A stretch of DNA of 64,000 bases, from NCBI GenBank assembly GCA_007258455.2, contig VDFB02262652.1, positions 1 through 64,000 of the forward strand, given 5' to 3'. Of this stretch, positions 1 through 10,699 are shown piece after piece. Under the pieces are notes generated by a model that saw only the letters and a list, made by a program, of their open reading frames with translations, searched no databases and had not been told where the DNA came from. This stretch comes from Sequoia sempervirens (Eukaryota; Streptophyta; Pinopsida; Cupressales; Cupressaceae). Every line of letters starts with the position of its first letter. The stretch's first letter is position 1. A program made the translations under genes and the position numbers.

Positions 1-2230
1 TTTCAAGTTCTTTTGTGTATTGGAGGCATTTCAAGACAACTTTCTTTGTATATATGGCCTAATAAGGGCTCTTTTGGCAATGTACAGTCAGTTTTATTGA
101 TGATTGTTCCTAACATTGAAGTTTGGGATTGTGGAATGTTAAAGATAGTGGGAATGGATCTCTAAATGTGTGTGAAGTTTGTGGACATACTTTGAATTTG
201 GAATGATGCCACCCGATACATGGGTTTGTTGTCCTACTAGTAGATTGGTGTGTAGATTGCTCATAAGATGTGAATCTGTCAAATAGTGAAATAATGGATG
301 TTTTATGATGGGAATTTTTCTAAATGTAATTATTCAAGGTGTCTAAATGCTTGGAAAGAGTTTAGAAGATTAACTGTTTGGAATTATTGATTGGGGTAGG
401 CTGGTTTCTTTGTGCAAAATGGTAATTTGAATGTAGAACCTAATATTCTGATAAAACAATGTTTGAATTATGATCTAATGTTGCTTTATTGGTGTTACAA
501 ATGATACCTAAGTGTTTGATAGAGGCTTGAAGATAGGTTGAAGGACTTGATCTATTGAGCAAGGTGAATCCTATGTGGAAAAAGGCATATAGATTGCAAA
601 CCAAGGGCAAGTCTGATGGGTCAATGATTGGTGAGTAAGTATTTGTGTCAAGAACATGTTGTTCAAGTTTTTTGAGTAAGTGATGATTGGATTGTTGTTA
701 ATTATCCTTGTAAAGTAAGTTGCTAAGATGAGTGGATTGGTACTTGTAGACTGTATGGACTAATTTCAATTATTCAAATCTGGTTATTGATTGTTACAAA
801 CATTTTGATGGTGGATAAGTTGAATTGGAATTTGATAAAGGGTTTGAAATACTAATTTGGTGTTTGTGATGTTTGATAGCCTTATGGTTTCAAGAGGAAT
901 TGATGGATTTTTGGTGAATGAAAGTGAATTGTTGAAGTTTTGTGTATTTGATCTTCTCCTGATTCTATTTGGGACTGAAGTTCCCTGATGATTGAGTGTT
1001 TTTCTATGATACTCTTCTTTAATGTCTTCTCTCATAGTGGAATAAATTAAAATATGTTCTTAACATTTAACAAGCAAAAATTAGTGTAAACACAACATAC
1101 AAGTATGTTGATGCCATCATTGAACTGCACACCAAGCTCACGAATCAAAACAAGTATTGTTCCCACAACGTATGAATCCCACCTGATTACAATTGAGTCC
1201 AAATAGAAATTAAATCCACAACTAATGATTTCAAAATAGTACATTCTATTTTTGGTCAGTTGTGTGTGTGAGAGAGCAAGAAAGTGAGTGTGTATGTGAG
1301 AGAGAGAGAAGGTCACTTTTGTGATGGATCTCTAGCAAAATATGTGTGCTTTCTCATATGATACCTGGGTGAATAAAAATAATAGTTAAACCCAAACCAA
1401 AAACAAAACCAACAACATATAATACATAACTGTATTAATTCTATCCAATGAAATTATTTTATCATCAATGCATGAAGCACATGACAAGCGATTACTAGGA
1501 GAAATCCATCCACTCACTTATTCCATTGGTCACTAAATAAGAGAATCATCTATAAAATTGCTACCTAGATTGAAAGGTTCCCCTCATATGGATCAAATGG
1601 CATGTAAGCAACTAGAGATGATTATTGGGAGCAACTGCAGAATCAATAACCTACCAAACAATGGCATGACATCATCACTAACTACTCATCACATAGTGAA
1701 TTGTGGATGATTTTAGCATTAACCACATAATTACATTATCTGTATGTTTAATGATTTAATACCAGCTGTGTTACAGGGCACTCTCCTAGACCCCTCATAC
1801 CCAGACCTAGTTTGAACCACATACCACTCTCAAACCAATTCTTGTGCTGAAATAGTTGGGCTCTTCTCTTTTGTTTTTGTGCTACATGAGTACATCCCAA
1901 GTTTGTCTAATACAAACTCATATATCCCTAGACGCGGGATCCATCTGTGGATAGCTTCCCCTACAAAATTTATCATCCAAGGTAACATATGAGATGTGCT
2001 AAAAAGTAAAATAAGTACAAAGGGTAACATATTGAAGCAAAGAGAACTAATGAAAATCGCATAAGCTTAAAAGTGCAGCATAATGAAATATTAAAAAGTG
2101 CATTACCTTATTGAGCTTCTCTTTGTTTCGAGAATAGTTTAATATTCTCTACTTAACATGGCCAACCATGTGATGGTGGAAGCTCATTTGGCCCATCCCC
2201 CTCCCTCACATCACTCTCAATTCCCCATAC
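1..2230. other. Intergenic DNA, no gene recognised
   Basis: I see no conserved protein motif on either strand. Short open frames at 784-1035, 1047-1316 and 1830-2030 (minus) have no recognisable domain and look like chance ORFs. A mixed TG/GA microsatellite lies at about 1261-1312. The stretch is probably decayed repeat DNA, but I cannot assign a family. Confidence 0.5.
1261..1312. repeat. TG/GA-rich microsatellite
   Basis: A run of alternating TG followed by GA dinucleotides, with interruptions. It is a simple-sequence repeat with no visible link to a gene. Confidence 0.7.
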
Positions 2231-2239
2231 CTGATCATA

Positions 2240-2430
2240 TAGCATTAATCATTCATTCATCCATTAATAACATATAACATTCATTCATTCATCCATTAAT
2301 AACATATAATATTCATTCATTAACATATAACATTCATTCTTTCAATTTTTACATATTATCAAAAATATGGTTGTCAAAAATATCAATTTTTAACATTCAT
2401 TAACATATTATCAAAAATATGGTTGTCATA
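2240..2430. repeat. Short AT-rich tandem repeats (about 35 bp and 52 bp)
   Basis: A unit of about 35 bp built on cattcattcatccattaat and acatataa occurs nearly three times between 2244 and 2340. Directly after it, a segment carrying atcaaaaatatggttgtca occurs twice, near 2356 and 2408. These are local tandem duplications in non-coding DNA. Confidence 0.7.
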
Positions 2431-2670
2431 ATATGATTACAATCAAATTTTATTTTTATTTTTGCAGCTAAAAAAAGAAGTGGAGTAACATTTTCTAAAT
2501 CATCTATCCCCCCTTCAGTTGTTCTTCCCTCTGCTCGTGATCTTAATGTATTCCTAGTCGTGTACTCACAACGTGGAGGCAGTTGTAAGGGGGTCTACTG
2601 CAATAACAAAGAAATGTTAAATTGATATGTTTTATTATTATTGTTACAAGTATTTCATTAATTAAAAGAA

Positions 2671-2963
2671 CATTAGAGTGGTGCTCTTTACCTGATGGGG
2701 CCACATCATGTTCCTAATCTTGTCTTATAGGCTCATGCTCAACTTGTTGAACACCCTCTAAATCCTCTAGAGTTGAAACATGAAAGGTTACATTAATTAA
2801 TACACCAATTGCAATTAAATATGTTTAAAAGAAAATTAGAGTGATCCTCTTTACCTAATGGGGCCACATCATGTTCCTGATCTTGTCTAGCCTGATCATG
2901 CTCAACATGTTGATCACGCTCTACATACTCTAAAGTTGAAACACGAAAGGTTACATTAATTAA
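2671..2963 (-). repeat. Tandem duplication (163-bp period) of an exon-like module
   Basis: Two copies, about 2671-2803 and 2833-2963, align along their whole length with scattered substitutions. Anchors at 2691 and 2854 give a period of 163 bp. On the minus strand each copy reads as a pyrimidine-rich tract ending in AG, about 75 nt of acidic, His/Glu-rich coding potential (EHDVAP in both), then a GTAAAGAG donor-like site. Copy 1 has an in-frame TAG; copy 2 is open. This looks like a duplicated exon with its splice sites, perhaps from a transposon gene. The homology ends where the retroelement ORF at 2960-5140 stops, so 2963 is also a junction. Confidence 0.6.
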
Positions 2964-5140
2964 TAATTGTCCTCCATGCAAAGGAACTCTTGAATATCAT
3001 CATCATTAGTAAAGACCTGCCAATTGTCGCAGTTGTCGGGGATGGCTGGCCTGAAAATGAGCTCGACAGCAAAGATATTATGATGAAAATCAGAATGGGG
3101 CATGTAAAGAGCTGCTGACACTGCAAGGGAATCTGCTCTGCTATTCTGCTCACGTGGTATGTATTTGATGTTGAATGCTTCGAACCAATCGATCGCATTC
3201 CACACCCTTTGTCGGTAAGAAGAAAGGCGGCTTCTCCTTACTTGATACAGTCCTCTGACCTGTTGAACGATCAGCTCTGCATCGCCTTCAACTTGAAGGT
3301 ATTTTATACCCATATCTCTTGCATTTTTGAGGCCAAGTATGAGCGCCTCATATTCCGCAGTATTGTTTGTGTTATCAAATTGCAAGCGATAAGCAAATGG
3401 GTACAATGTTCCTTCGGGAGCGGTAATGACAACTCCTGCTCTCGAACCTGCTGTTGAGCAACTGCCGTCGAATTGCATATTCCACATTCTTGAATCTTCA
3501 TTCAATGTTTGTGTGGTAAGTGCAAAACCTTCATCTTCTTCAGTTACTTCTGACAGCATGGCGTACGTGCCAGGACCCGTGCTTTGATGTAGCACTTGTG
3601 CTTGTGGGTCTTGAGATTTCACCACCGTGAATGTTGACTTAGCCTCAGGTTCCAACTTGAAGGTGCCCTTCTTCAATGGGATTGTCGCGTACGACCAATC
3701 CAGTTGAATCTCGCCTCCGAGATCCTTGCAGAAGCTTCTACTCAGGAGCATTCCATAACCGATTGGGATATCAGCTATGAGAATGGTCATCATGATTTTC
3801 TTTTCTGGGCAGGATGCTAATCTTACTTGAGCATCCTTTAGCTGACCTACCAATGGCACGGGTTTGGATTCAAGTGAATAACACTTTTCTTTTGTTTCCG
3901 TGCATGATAGCCCTAAAGCTTTCATGATTTGTAAAGGCATGACGTTGTCAGATGCCCCTGAATCAATTATACAATTGCTAAGCTTATATCCTCCCATATA
4001 CAAAGATATGTAAAAAGGTTTTGGCTTTTCTCCCGCTGGTACGGAAGATGCTAGCAATGTGGGCTGCATGATGATTGGCTTCTGAATTACCTTGAGAATC
4101 CGATCCATTTGATCGGGATGATCTTGGAGATACTCCAGCTGTGAAATTTGTACCTTCGTCTTCATCATGGATGTCACTATGTCAAAAATCGTCGGGGACA
4201 GATCTTGAGAAACTGGTGTGACGAACTCATGTGTAGACTTGGGATTAGAAGTGGAAGCTTCCTTTCCCTTTTCATTGGACTGTCGTCTTTCGTCTTCCTC
4301 TTTCTGTGCTTTAAAATGTTGAGCACGTGTAAACACAGGTGTTGACAGGTTCTCGTGATTGACAGCAAGATTGTATTGACGATAGTCTTCTTCTTCTTGA
4401 TTTTCGGGTTCACTATGAAAGTATCCCGTTGCGGAGTCGCCATCGAAATTGTCCATTTGAGGTGGAGCAACGTTTGAATTTGAAGGTACTACGTTTGAGC
4501 TTGGAACTGCATCTCCGGCATATCCCATTATCTGGTTCATTCTCTTATTCTCAGGGCATGAAGATCCAGTGTGTTCATCTGAATCATGAAAACAACAGAA
4601 CACATTGGATTTCTCAGGTTCTGCTTGTCTAGGCGGTCCTGAGAACTTCGGCTTGAAGCTGTTGAATGGTTGGAAATTATTCTTCTTGGGCTGATAAGGC
4701 TGTTGAGGCTGGTACTGCTGTTGTTGTTGATATGGTGGTGGTGTGGGCATTGCTTGCTGCCCTTGGTTGGGTGACTGTCTTTTGAGGATGGTCACCTCGT
4801 TTGCTACCTTCTGTAGCAATGGATCTGCTGATGCTTGGACCAGCGGTCTGATGGCATCATTCTTCATCTTTCCTGTAGTGATCATGTGATCCTCAAGTTC
4901 GATAGCCTTCTCTTGAGCTACCAGCAAGTCTTCTTCATGACTGCCTTTTATGAAAAAGGCTATCTCTGAGGGTAGGGCGTTAATGAAGCTGCTCATAGGT
5001 CTCGTCGGGGATTCCCTAGTGGGAAAGTATGTTACAGACGGTTGTAAATATTTAGAACTTTTCATGGCTTCTGTGGACTTCCATCTTTGACTAGTAAAGG
5101 GCAAACCTTGATACTGTCTAGGGCAGACTGAATTGGCCAA
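2960..5140 (-). CDS. Ty3-type retroelement Gag-protease-RNase H polyprotein, truncated
   Basis: An open frame of 726 codons. Residues 1-130 resemble the C-terminal part of a plant Gag. Residues 131-172 are Gln/Pro-rich. A CCHC-like zinc knuckle (CCFH at 182-185, HT at 190-191, C195) follows. An aspartic protease lies at about 375-490, with the active-site DSGA at 393-396. RNase H lies at about 553-680 and keeps its acidic residues D558 (MQFDGS), E596 (AEYEAL), D620 (EGDAEL) and D670 (SRADSLA). The RNase H resembles the additional, archaeal-like type of Tat-lineage elements. No reverse transcriptase lies between protease and RNase H, where only about 65 residues intervene. The frame ends at the boundary of the duplicated module near 2963, so the 3' part is missing. 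The first Met is arbitrary because Gag homology begins above it. The frame is open, but the element is incomplete and unlikely to be autonomous. Confidence 0.85.
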   Translation of the reverse strand: MANSVCPRQYQGLPFTSQRWKSTEAMKSSKYLQPSVTYFPTRESPTRPMSSFINALPSEIAFFIKGSHEEDLLVAQEKAIELEDHMITTGKMKNDAIRPLVQASADPLLQKVANEVTILKRQSPNQGQQAMPTPPPYQQQQQYQPQQPYQPKKNNFQPFNSFKPKFSGPPRQAEPEKSNVFCCFHDSDEHTGSSCPENKRMNQIMGYAGDAVPSSNVVPSNSNVAPPQMDNFDGDSATGYFHSEPENQEEEDYRQYNLAVNHENLSTPVFTRAQHFKAQKEEDERRQSNEKGKEASTSNPKSTHEFVTPVSQDLSPTIFDIVTSMMKTKVQISQLEYLQDHPDQMDRILKVIQKPIIMQPTLLASSVPAGEKPKPFYISLYMGGYKLSNCIIDSGASDNVMPLQIMKALGLSCTETKEKCYSLESKPVPLVGQLKDAQVRLASCPEKKIMMTILIADIPIGYGMLLSRSFCKDLGGEIQLDWSYATIPLKKGTFKLEPEAKSTFTVVKSQDPQAQVLHQSTGPGTYAMLSEVTEEDEGFALTTQTLNEDSRMWNMQFDGSCSTAGSRAGVVITAPEGTLYPFAYRLQFDNTNNTAEYEALILGLKNARDMGIKYLQVEGDAELIVQQVRGLYQVRRSRLSSYRQRVWNAIDWFEAFNIKYIPREQNSRADSLAVSAALYMPHSDFHHNIFAVELIFRPAIPDNCDNWQVFTNDDDIQEFLCMEDNY

Positions 5141-6110
5141 GAATTTTCCTCATGTCCTCCCATTGGTGATAATCATGTTGCAAATATTGATGTAGTGAGC
5201 TCATTTGCTTCAAAGTCCAAAAGTTGAACGGAAATCTTGTGTTGCAGGACAAACGGAACACCCGCTGTGAATCTGAAGATGTTCGTCAGGAATTAGAAGG
5301 ATAAATCATTGGGAAAATTCCTGATCCCTTCAGAAATTCAGGTTCCTTGCAAGGCCAAGGACTCTATTTTTAATCAGTTTTTCTTTAGAACTCTTGCATT
5401 TCGGCCTTGCCGAAAAGATTGTGAATGTAGTTATCGTTGCCAAGTTGCCATGCATTGTTGTTTTGCCGTGCCTACACCATAAGGTGTTGGATGTTAGACA
5501 TTATCATGCCATTGCTTGAGCAGGGGTTCTTGCTGTGGTTTAAAAACCAATTGCTCTCGAACTAGTTGCAAAGATCTGCTCTGTGTCGGATGTTCTCCGA
5601 CTATCAATAAAAAGAGTAAGGGTCCTCCTTCTTGAGATCACTTGGTAAGCCAGGATGTTTACTTTGCAGGTGGTGGTTGTACTGGTCTCTGCCTTGAGTA
5701 GATTTGTCCAGAGTAACACTGAGCTAGTAGGATGAAGATCATGCTGATGATATCTTATGTTCTTTGGAGGTTGAACAAGATCAGGTTGCTCTAAAGGAAG
5801 ATGTCATAGCGTTTAGTTTAAGTTTCTTTGCTTAAGAATCCGTTCAGTTAAATGAGGCTAGCAATTAGGGTGTTAACCCTATCCCTATCGCCGTAGCTAT
5901 TCCTTCTCACTACACTAACTAGCTTTTATCTATCCAATACCTTCAAGGTAAACAGAGCATGAGGGTAAAGGAGCGGGAATGGGTTGGTTGGATCACCTGA
6001 ATTCGCCGTCTCTTGAGAATATGACCGAGGCTCTGAACTCTCGGGTATACACCAAGATAAGGTTGGTACAAGCAAACACTCTATACGGTAAACTAGATTT
6101 GAGACCTACC

Positions 6111-6309
6111 AAGGAGGAGGGACTCCTATCCGAGGTATGGGCTAGGAAATAATTCACGAGAAACAACAAAATTTACGATGCCTTGGCCAACTAGCTTGCT
6201 AAGGAGGAGGGACTCCTATCCGAAGTATAGCTTGAAAGTCAATAAATTAAACAACATCAAATGATAACTGTCAATAACAAATATCCAAGGAGTAGGGGCT
6301 CCTATCCGA
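6111..6309. repeat. Three spaced copies of a GGAGGGACTCCTATCC motif
   Basis: Copies start at 6111, 6201 and 6287, at intervals of 90 and 86 bp. The first two share AAGGAGGAGGGACTCCTATC; the third reads AAGGAGTAGGGGCTCCTATC. Each contains a small dyad (AGGAG, 3-bp loop, CTCCT). The DNA between copies is not obviously conserved, so the motif itself seems to be the retained part. Confidence 0.75.
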
Positions 6310-6576
6310 GGAGGGAAGTGAAACAAGAAGCTATTTAGATACGACATGTAGACATAACTCAAATAAGATGATCAAAATGCAAGCACCTTCTGATATTCTT
6401 CTTCAATGCTTCATCAACGAATTACAAAAGTTGGGAAGGCAAAGGCACAAAATCATGCACAGTTACAATCAACCAACAAACTCTCATCCAAGAGTGAACA
6501 AATATCCGCTTTCAAAGCTGTTGGCAACAATGGCGCAACAATTTTGCATAGCAAGTAAAAGTTAAACAAACAATGA

Positions 6577-6625
6577 GCCCAAGGCTCTTATTTATAGAAC
6601 TCAAAGGAGTGGGCAACCCTAAAAT
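6577..6625 (-). promoter_or_regulatory. LTR-type TATA promoter
   Basis: The minus strand reads CTATAAATAAGAGCC (TATA core at 6589-6597), preceded by an ACTCCTTTGAG block. Almost the same arrangement, including TATAAATAAGAGCCT and GGGTTxCCxACTCCT, occurs on the minus strand at 60567-60610. The direction matches transcription toward the Gag ORF at 5140. It is inferred to be the core promoter of a retroelement family present twice in the window. Confidence 0.6.
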
Positions 6626-7332
6626 CTCTTGAGTTAACAATGAGTTCTTGCCAATCAATTAGCAAGATTTATTCATAAAAGGGGAACAAGCAAGCTTCAT
6701 CGAAAACTATTTCTCGCTAATCGAAATAACAAAGAGTCAATCGAAAAATACTTCATTGATCGAAGTAAAATAAAGGTAAACTTAATGAGAGTCCTCCAAA
6801 AATAGACATCCACATTTAGTGAGATCTAAGATCCACAAATCATGGAAGTCAAATACATCCTTAATCGCTGGGATTTGACAATGATGATTTAAGGAAAGTG
6901 GAGTTAAACTTGAAAGAAGTTAAGGTTAACTCCAACTACATTTATCATCATCTTCGAAGTTGACTTGAAAGAAGCATCAAGTCAAACTCGTCTCATAAAT
7001 GCCACTTGGAGGGTGTATGGCATCCTTGCGTGCATTTATAGCTCACCATTAATCAACAGTGTCTCAATCCATTGATTGACTTCATCGGCTTCCGGGGAGT
7101 TAATGCTTTGTAGGATGATGATGTGGCGTCGGAGCATGACCTCACCCGTTGTGAGCTGATTTCCGAAGTCAATGCATTGAGATGCTGCCTCTCTAACTGT
7201 TGATCTCTATTATTACCCCTCTGGATGTTGAAAGTGCTTGACATCCCTGTGGTTTGAGGTCATTAATGCAAGTAACAATTCTTGCGAATTGATAATAAAC
7301 CAATCTGTAATCAATCAACTCTAAATGTCATA

Positions 7333-7350
7333 GGCACCTTGTACGCCAAA
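7333..7350 (-). other. Candidate retroelement primer-binding site
   Basis: On the minus strand, AGCAACA is followed by TTTGGCGTACAAGGTGCC. The TTTGGCG start resembles the primer-binding sites that follow the CA end of Ty3 Tat/Athila-type LTRs. The matching LTR would lie above 7351, but its far end was not identified. It is only a shape match. Confidence 0.3.
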
Positions 7351-7353
7351 TGT

Positions 7354-10300
7354 TGCTTATTTCTCAAAACATTGATACCAAAAAAATTGTTTTCGTCTTA
7401 AGCTCCTAATCAATTCTGCACGAAGGCAAACATTTTGTCAATACTCTACCCTTGAGAAAAACTCTTCCACTTGAAGTGTTCCGAATGTTTCATTAATTTT
7501 GGTCGTAGTTAGAGAGTTTGGTGTGCCATGTATCAAGTTTTTAAGGTTTCTGATTTTCAGCCTTTAAACCTCTCAAAATTATTTTATTCCTTGTAAGACA
7601 TGTTTCTCTTGTATCTTTTTAAGTCCAAAGTTCGATGGTGTGCAACTTGAACACGAACGAATTAGAAGTTTCATTTTTTTTCCTTTAAAGCTCTTCTCGA
7701 AATAGGGATTTGAATTAGATCATCTTAATTCTTTATACGGAATTATCGCTTGCATTTCTTCTACTATGGCATTGTCACGGAATTGTGACAGCAGTCTCTA
7801 AGCAGGCATGTGTAGGTGTCTCTGTTTCTTTTGACATGGCAATTTTAGAAGTGGATGGTTAGATAATTTCATGTGAGGTCACCTTCCTTGATTAATAGAG
7901 TTTATCAACCAGTTTATAGCATTTTTGGAGTTGAATCTGCGAAGAATGTTGTGACGAGTTATAAAAATGTGGAGAGTTTACTTCAGTCTTTACAATGGGC
8001 TTAAAACTGCAAGAGTTTATATAGTTAGGATTTGTTAAACACGCTGTTTCCTGACTCAAGCATCAACCACATCTAATAGTCCCATCTCAACGGGAGTTTG
8101 TCTCCTCTTTATTGTTGTTTTTGATATATCTTTGGGTAGGCTTTGTCAATTGGTGAAGGTAAGGAAATCTATGGTGATGGGTTGTCAATGGGAAATTGGC
8201 TCGAATTGACCAAAATATAGCATGCAACACCTCAATGGGAACAAGAGTCTAAATCACATTTGCAACAATATTTCTAAATGTGGAGAGTTCACTTATTTCC
8301 CTTGGTCAGTTTTCCCTTTCTGAGTGCCCTCACCTCTTGCTCTAGCTTTTCTCCTGCCAAATGGTTCCTAGTCTTCCTCCTCACTCAATGGCCTTTTAGC
8401 ACTCATCCAGTGAAGTCTCGCAACTCTCCACTCAGGGGATAGATGCAATGGTTCTCAATGCAACTCTCCAGTTAGGGTCTCAGTGAAATGTCGTGCTCCT
8501 GCACGTGTAAGGAAAAAATTAAAAATATATAGTTTATAATATGTTATGTCAACATATAGTTTATATACAAAATATATATGCTATGTCAACATATAGTTTA
8601 TTTTATTTTCTACAAAATATAATTTTTGTATGGTGGCTTGTTGAGCTTATATAGTTGATTTTATCTTTCTTTATAATTTTTGATGATTTATTTCCTATGA
8701 CATGATTGAAATTATCTACATCCGTGATTGTTAAAAAGGCTTATGATATGTGATGTTTAATCATGATGGATGTCTAAGAATCAATGATTGATATACTACT
8801 TGACTAAAGATTGAGCTATCTGATATTTTGTCATTTAAACATCATGGAAGAAATGCTTGCAATCAATGTCTTATTAATGTAGCCTACAAGGTTTCTTTTC
8901 CTAGTTTTTTTTGGTTAATTCTTGTTATGACTTATTTTTTTACATTGGTCTATTACAATAATGGGGAGCATATCTAGTGAAATTCTGAGTCTCTTTTTCT
9001 TATCCTTGTGCATAATGAGTTTTCTTCTATCCTATGATTCATTGATTGTTGGTTTAAAACACTCATTACAACTAACATGGATATGAATTATGATGTGTGT
9101 GAGAAGGATTGTTGAATATGAAGGAATGGTTTAGGAAACCAAATGGTCATAATGTGAAGAAACTTTATTTTTCAATCTCAATTTCATGACAAGTTTGCTG
9201 ATGGAAAATTTGTCATGGGTAGGAAAAATAATGCAAAACCCAATTGAGAAATGATAAAAATAATCTGATTCATGAAAGGGAAGAGCACAATCCAAGAAAA
9301 ATTAATGGCATCCTCCTCTTAAATCCATAGGTGGGTTTATCCTCCAATATAGTGCCATTGGTTAGCTTATCATGTGAAATGTTATAAGTAGGATCCATAC
9401 ACTTTCATAACATTCATGTGTGGTTTCAAAAGGCTTATGTGTTCTTGTGAATTTGAAAGCCAGCGGTTTTAGCAAGGGCTTAGGTTATACTCATTTTTTT
9501 AGCTAAAGTTTTTAAAGATCATCTAAATATTCATTGCTAATGATTAAGGATCCAAGGTGAGGCTCAGAGAGCTTGTGGAATTAACAAAGAAATTTTAGAA
9601 ATGAATAAGAAAAGGCCTTGTAATTTTTTGAGCCTTCGAAATGACCTAATGTTTGATCTCGATGCATCTCAACGCATGCGTCTACTATACAATTTTCACT
9701 GAAGAAAAAAAAAATTATGTTGTCCTACATTCAGGGTTAACATGAGGAAATGCTTTTGTTTTGGGAATAAAATAACCAAAGATATGATCAAATAATATAT
9801 AATCATAAATAGTCATAGAGTAATTAGGATTTGATCATATGGAAATTTCTAGGAGATACTAGTTGATCATGAATTAATTATGTAATGCATTTTGTCATTT
9901 GTTAATTACCCAATAAGAAATATTTCTATCAAAAATCAATATTAGATAATATAATTGCATAACTCATACATTTCAATGTCATTGATCTTCTTCAAGTTGA
10001 GATCATTCATCAGGATGATTGATGGTCATTACATGGGCCAGCTTCAAACAAAAGAAAATGCTTTGATATCAACTACCCATTTACTTCAAGATCATTGATA
10101 TTGAAAAAGTGCTTTTGTCATTCTGAGTTTTCAAAAATTAATGTGCCAGAGGTGTAGTCAACATATTGACCCTTTTTCACTTTGGGAATCTCCATTCATC
10201 AAACACGCATTGGTTTGATTACCTTAGTGACCATGTATGCGTCGTTGAAGCCTTAGGTGGAGACAAACTTTCATGCACACACACTAGCCAATCTAGCCAT

Positions 10301-10690
10301 TAAGGCTAAATAACTAACTTTTTCCTGAAAACAATTGAGAAATTAGATCCACTATGGTAAAACCAAGACTTTGAATTGATTTGACAAGGCAACAAACCTG
10401 TGAAGTCATATTTTCCATATCAAAAAATGTTTCAAAAGTATAAGGGAAGGTACAATTTTGCATGTGTTTATAGAAATAGAGAGGAACATTTTCCAAGATT
10501 ATATATAACAGAATTGACATTGTTGTTCTTGATTGTCTGGGAGAATTTGAAAGAAAGATATTTTGACCTATAAAATGATATAACATAGGCCATTTTTCCA
10601 ACTATTATGGCTCATAATACACATGAAAAGTACAAAATTAATATAAATATAATAAAATATACCAAAATAATCACCTTAATGAAGTTATAT
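7354..10690. other. Intergenic DNA, no gene recognised
   Basis: No coding domain could be recognised on either strand. A short direct repeat (tatgtcaacatatagttta) occurs twice, near 8543 and 8582. The left part may include LTR sequence next to the candidate primer-binding site at 7333. The ORF at 10314-10601 (minus) shows no domain. Confidence 0.45.
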
Positions 10691-10699
10691 CAGTCATGC

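Larger units (their letters stand above)
5141..7353 (-). other. Leader or LTR-like region upstream of the Gag ORF
   Basis: This region precedes the Gag-protease-RNase H frame on the minus strand. It has no long ORF. It holds a three-copy spaced motif (6111-6309), a TATA-type promoter (6589-6597) and, at its far end, a sequence shaped like a tRNA primer-binding site (7333-7350). The LTR limits cannot be fixed because no second LTR copy is in the window. More than one element may be joined here. Confidence 0.45.
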
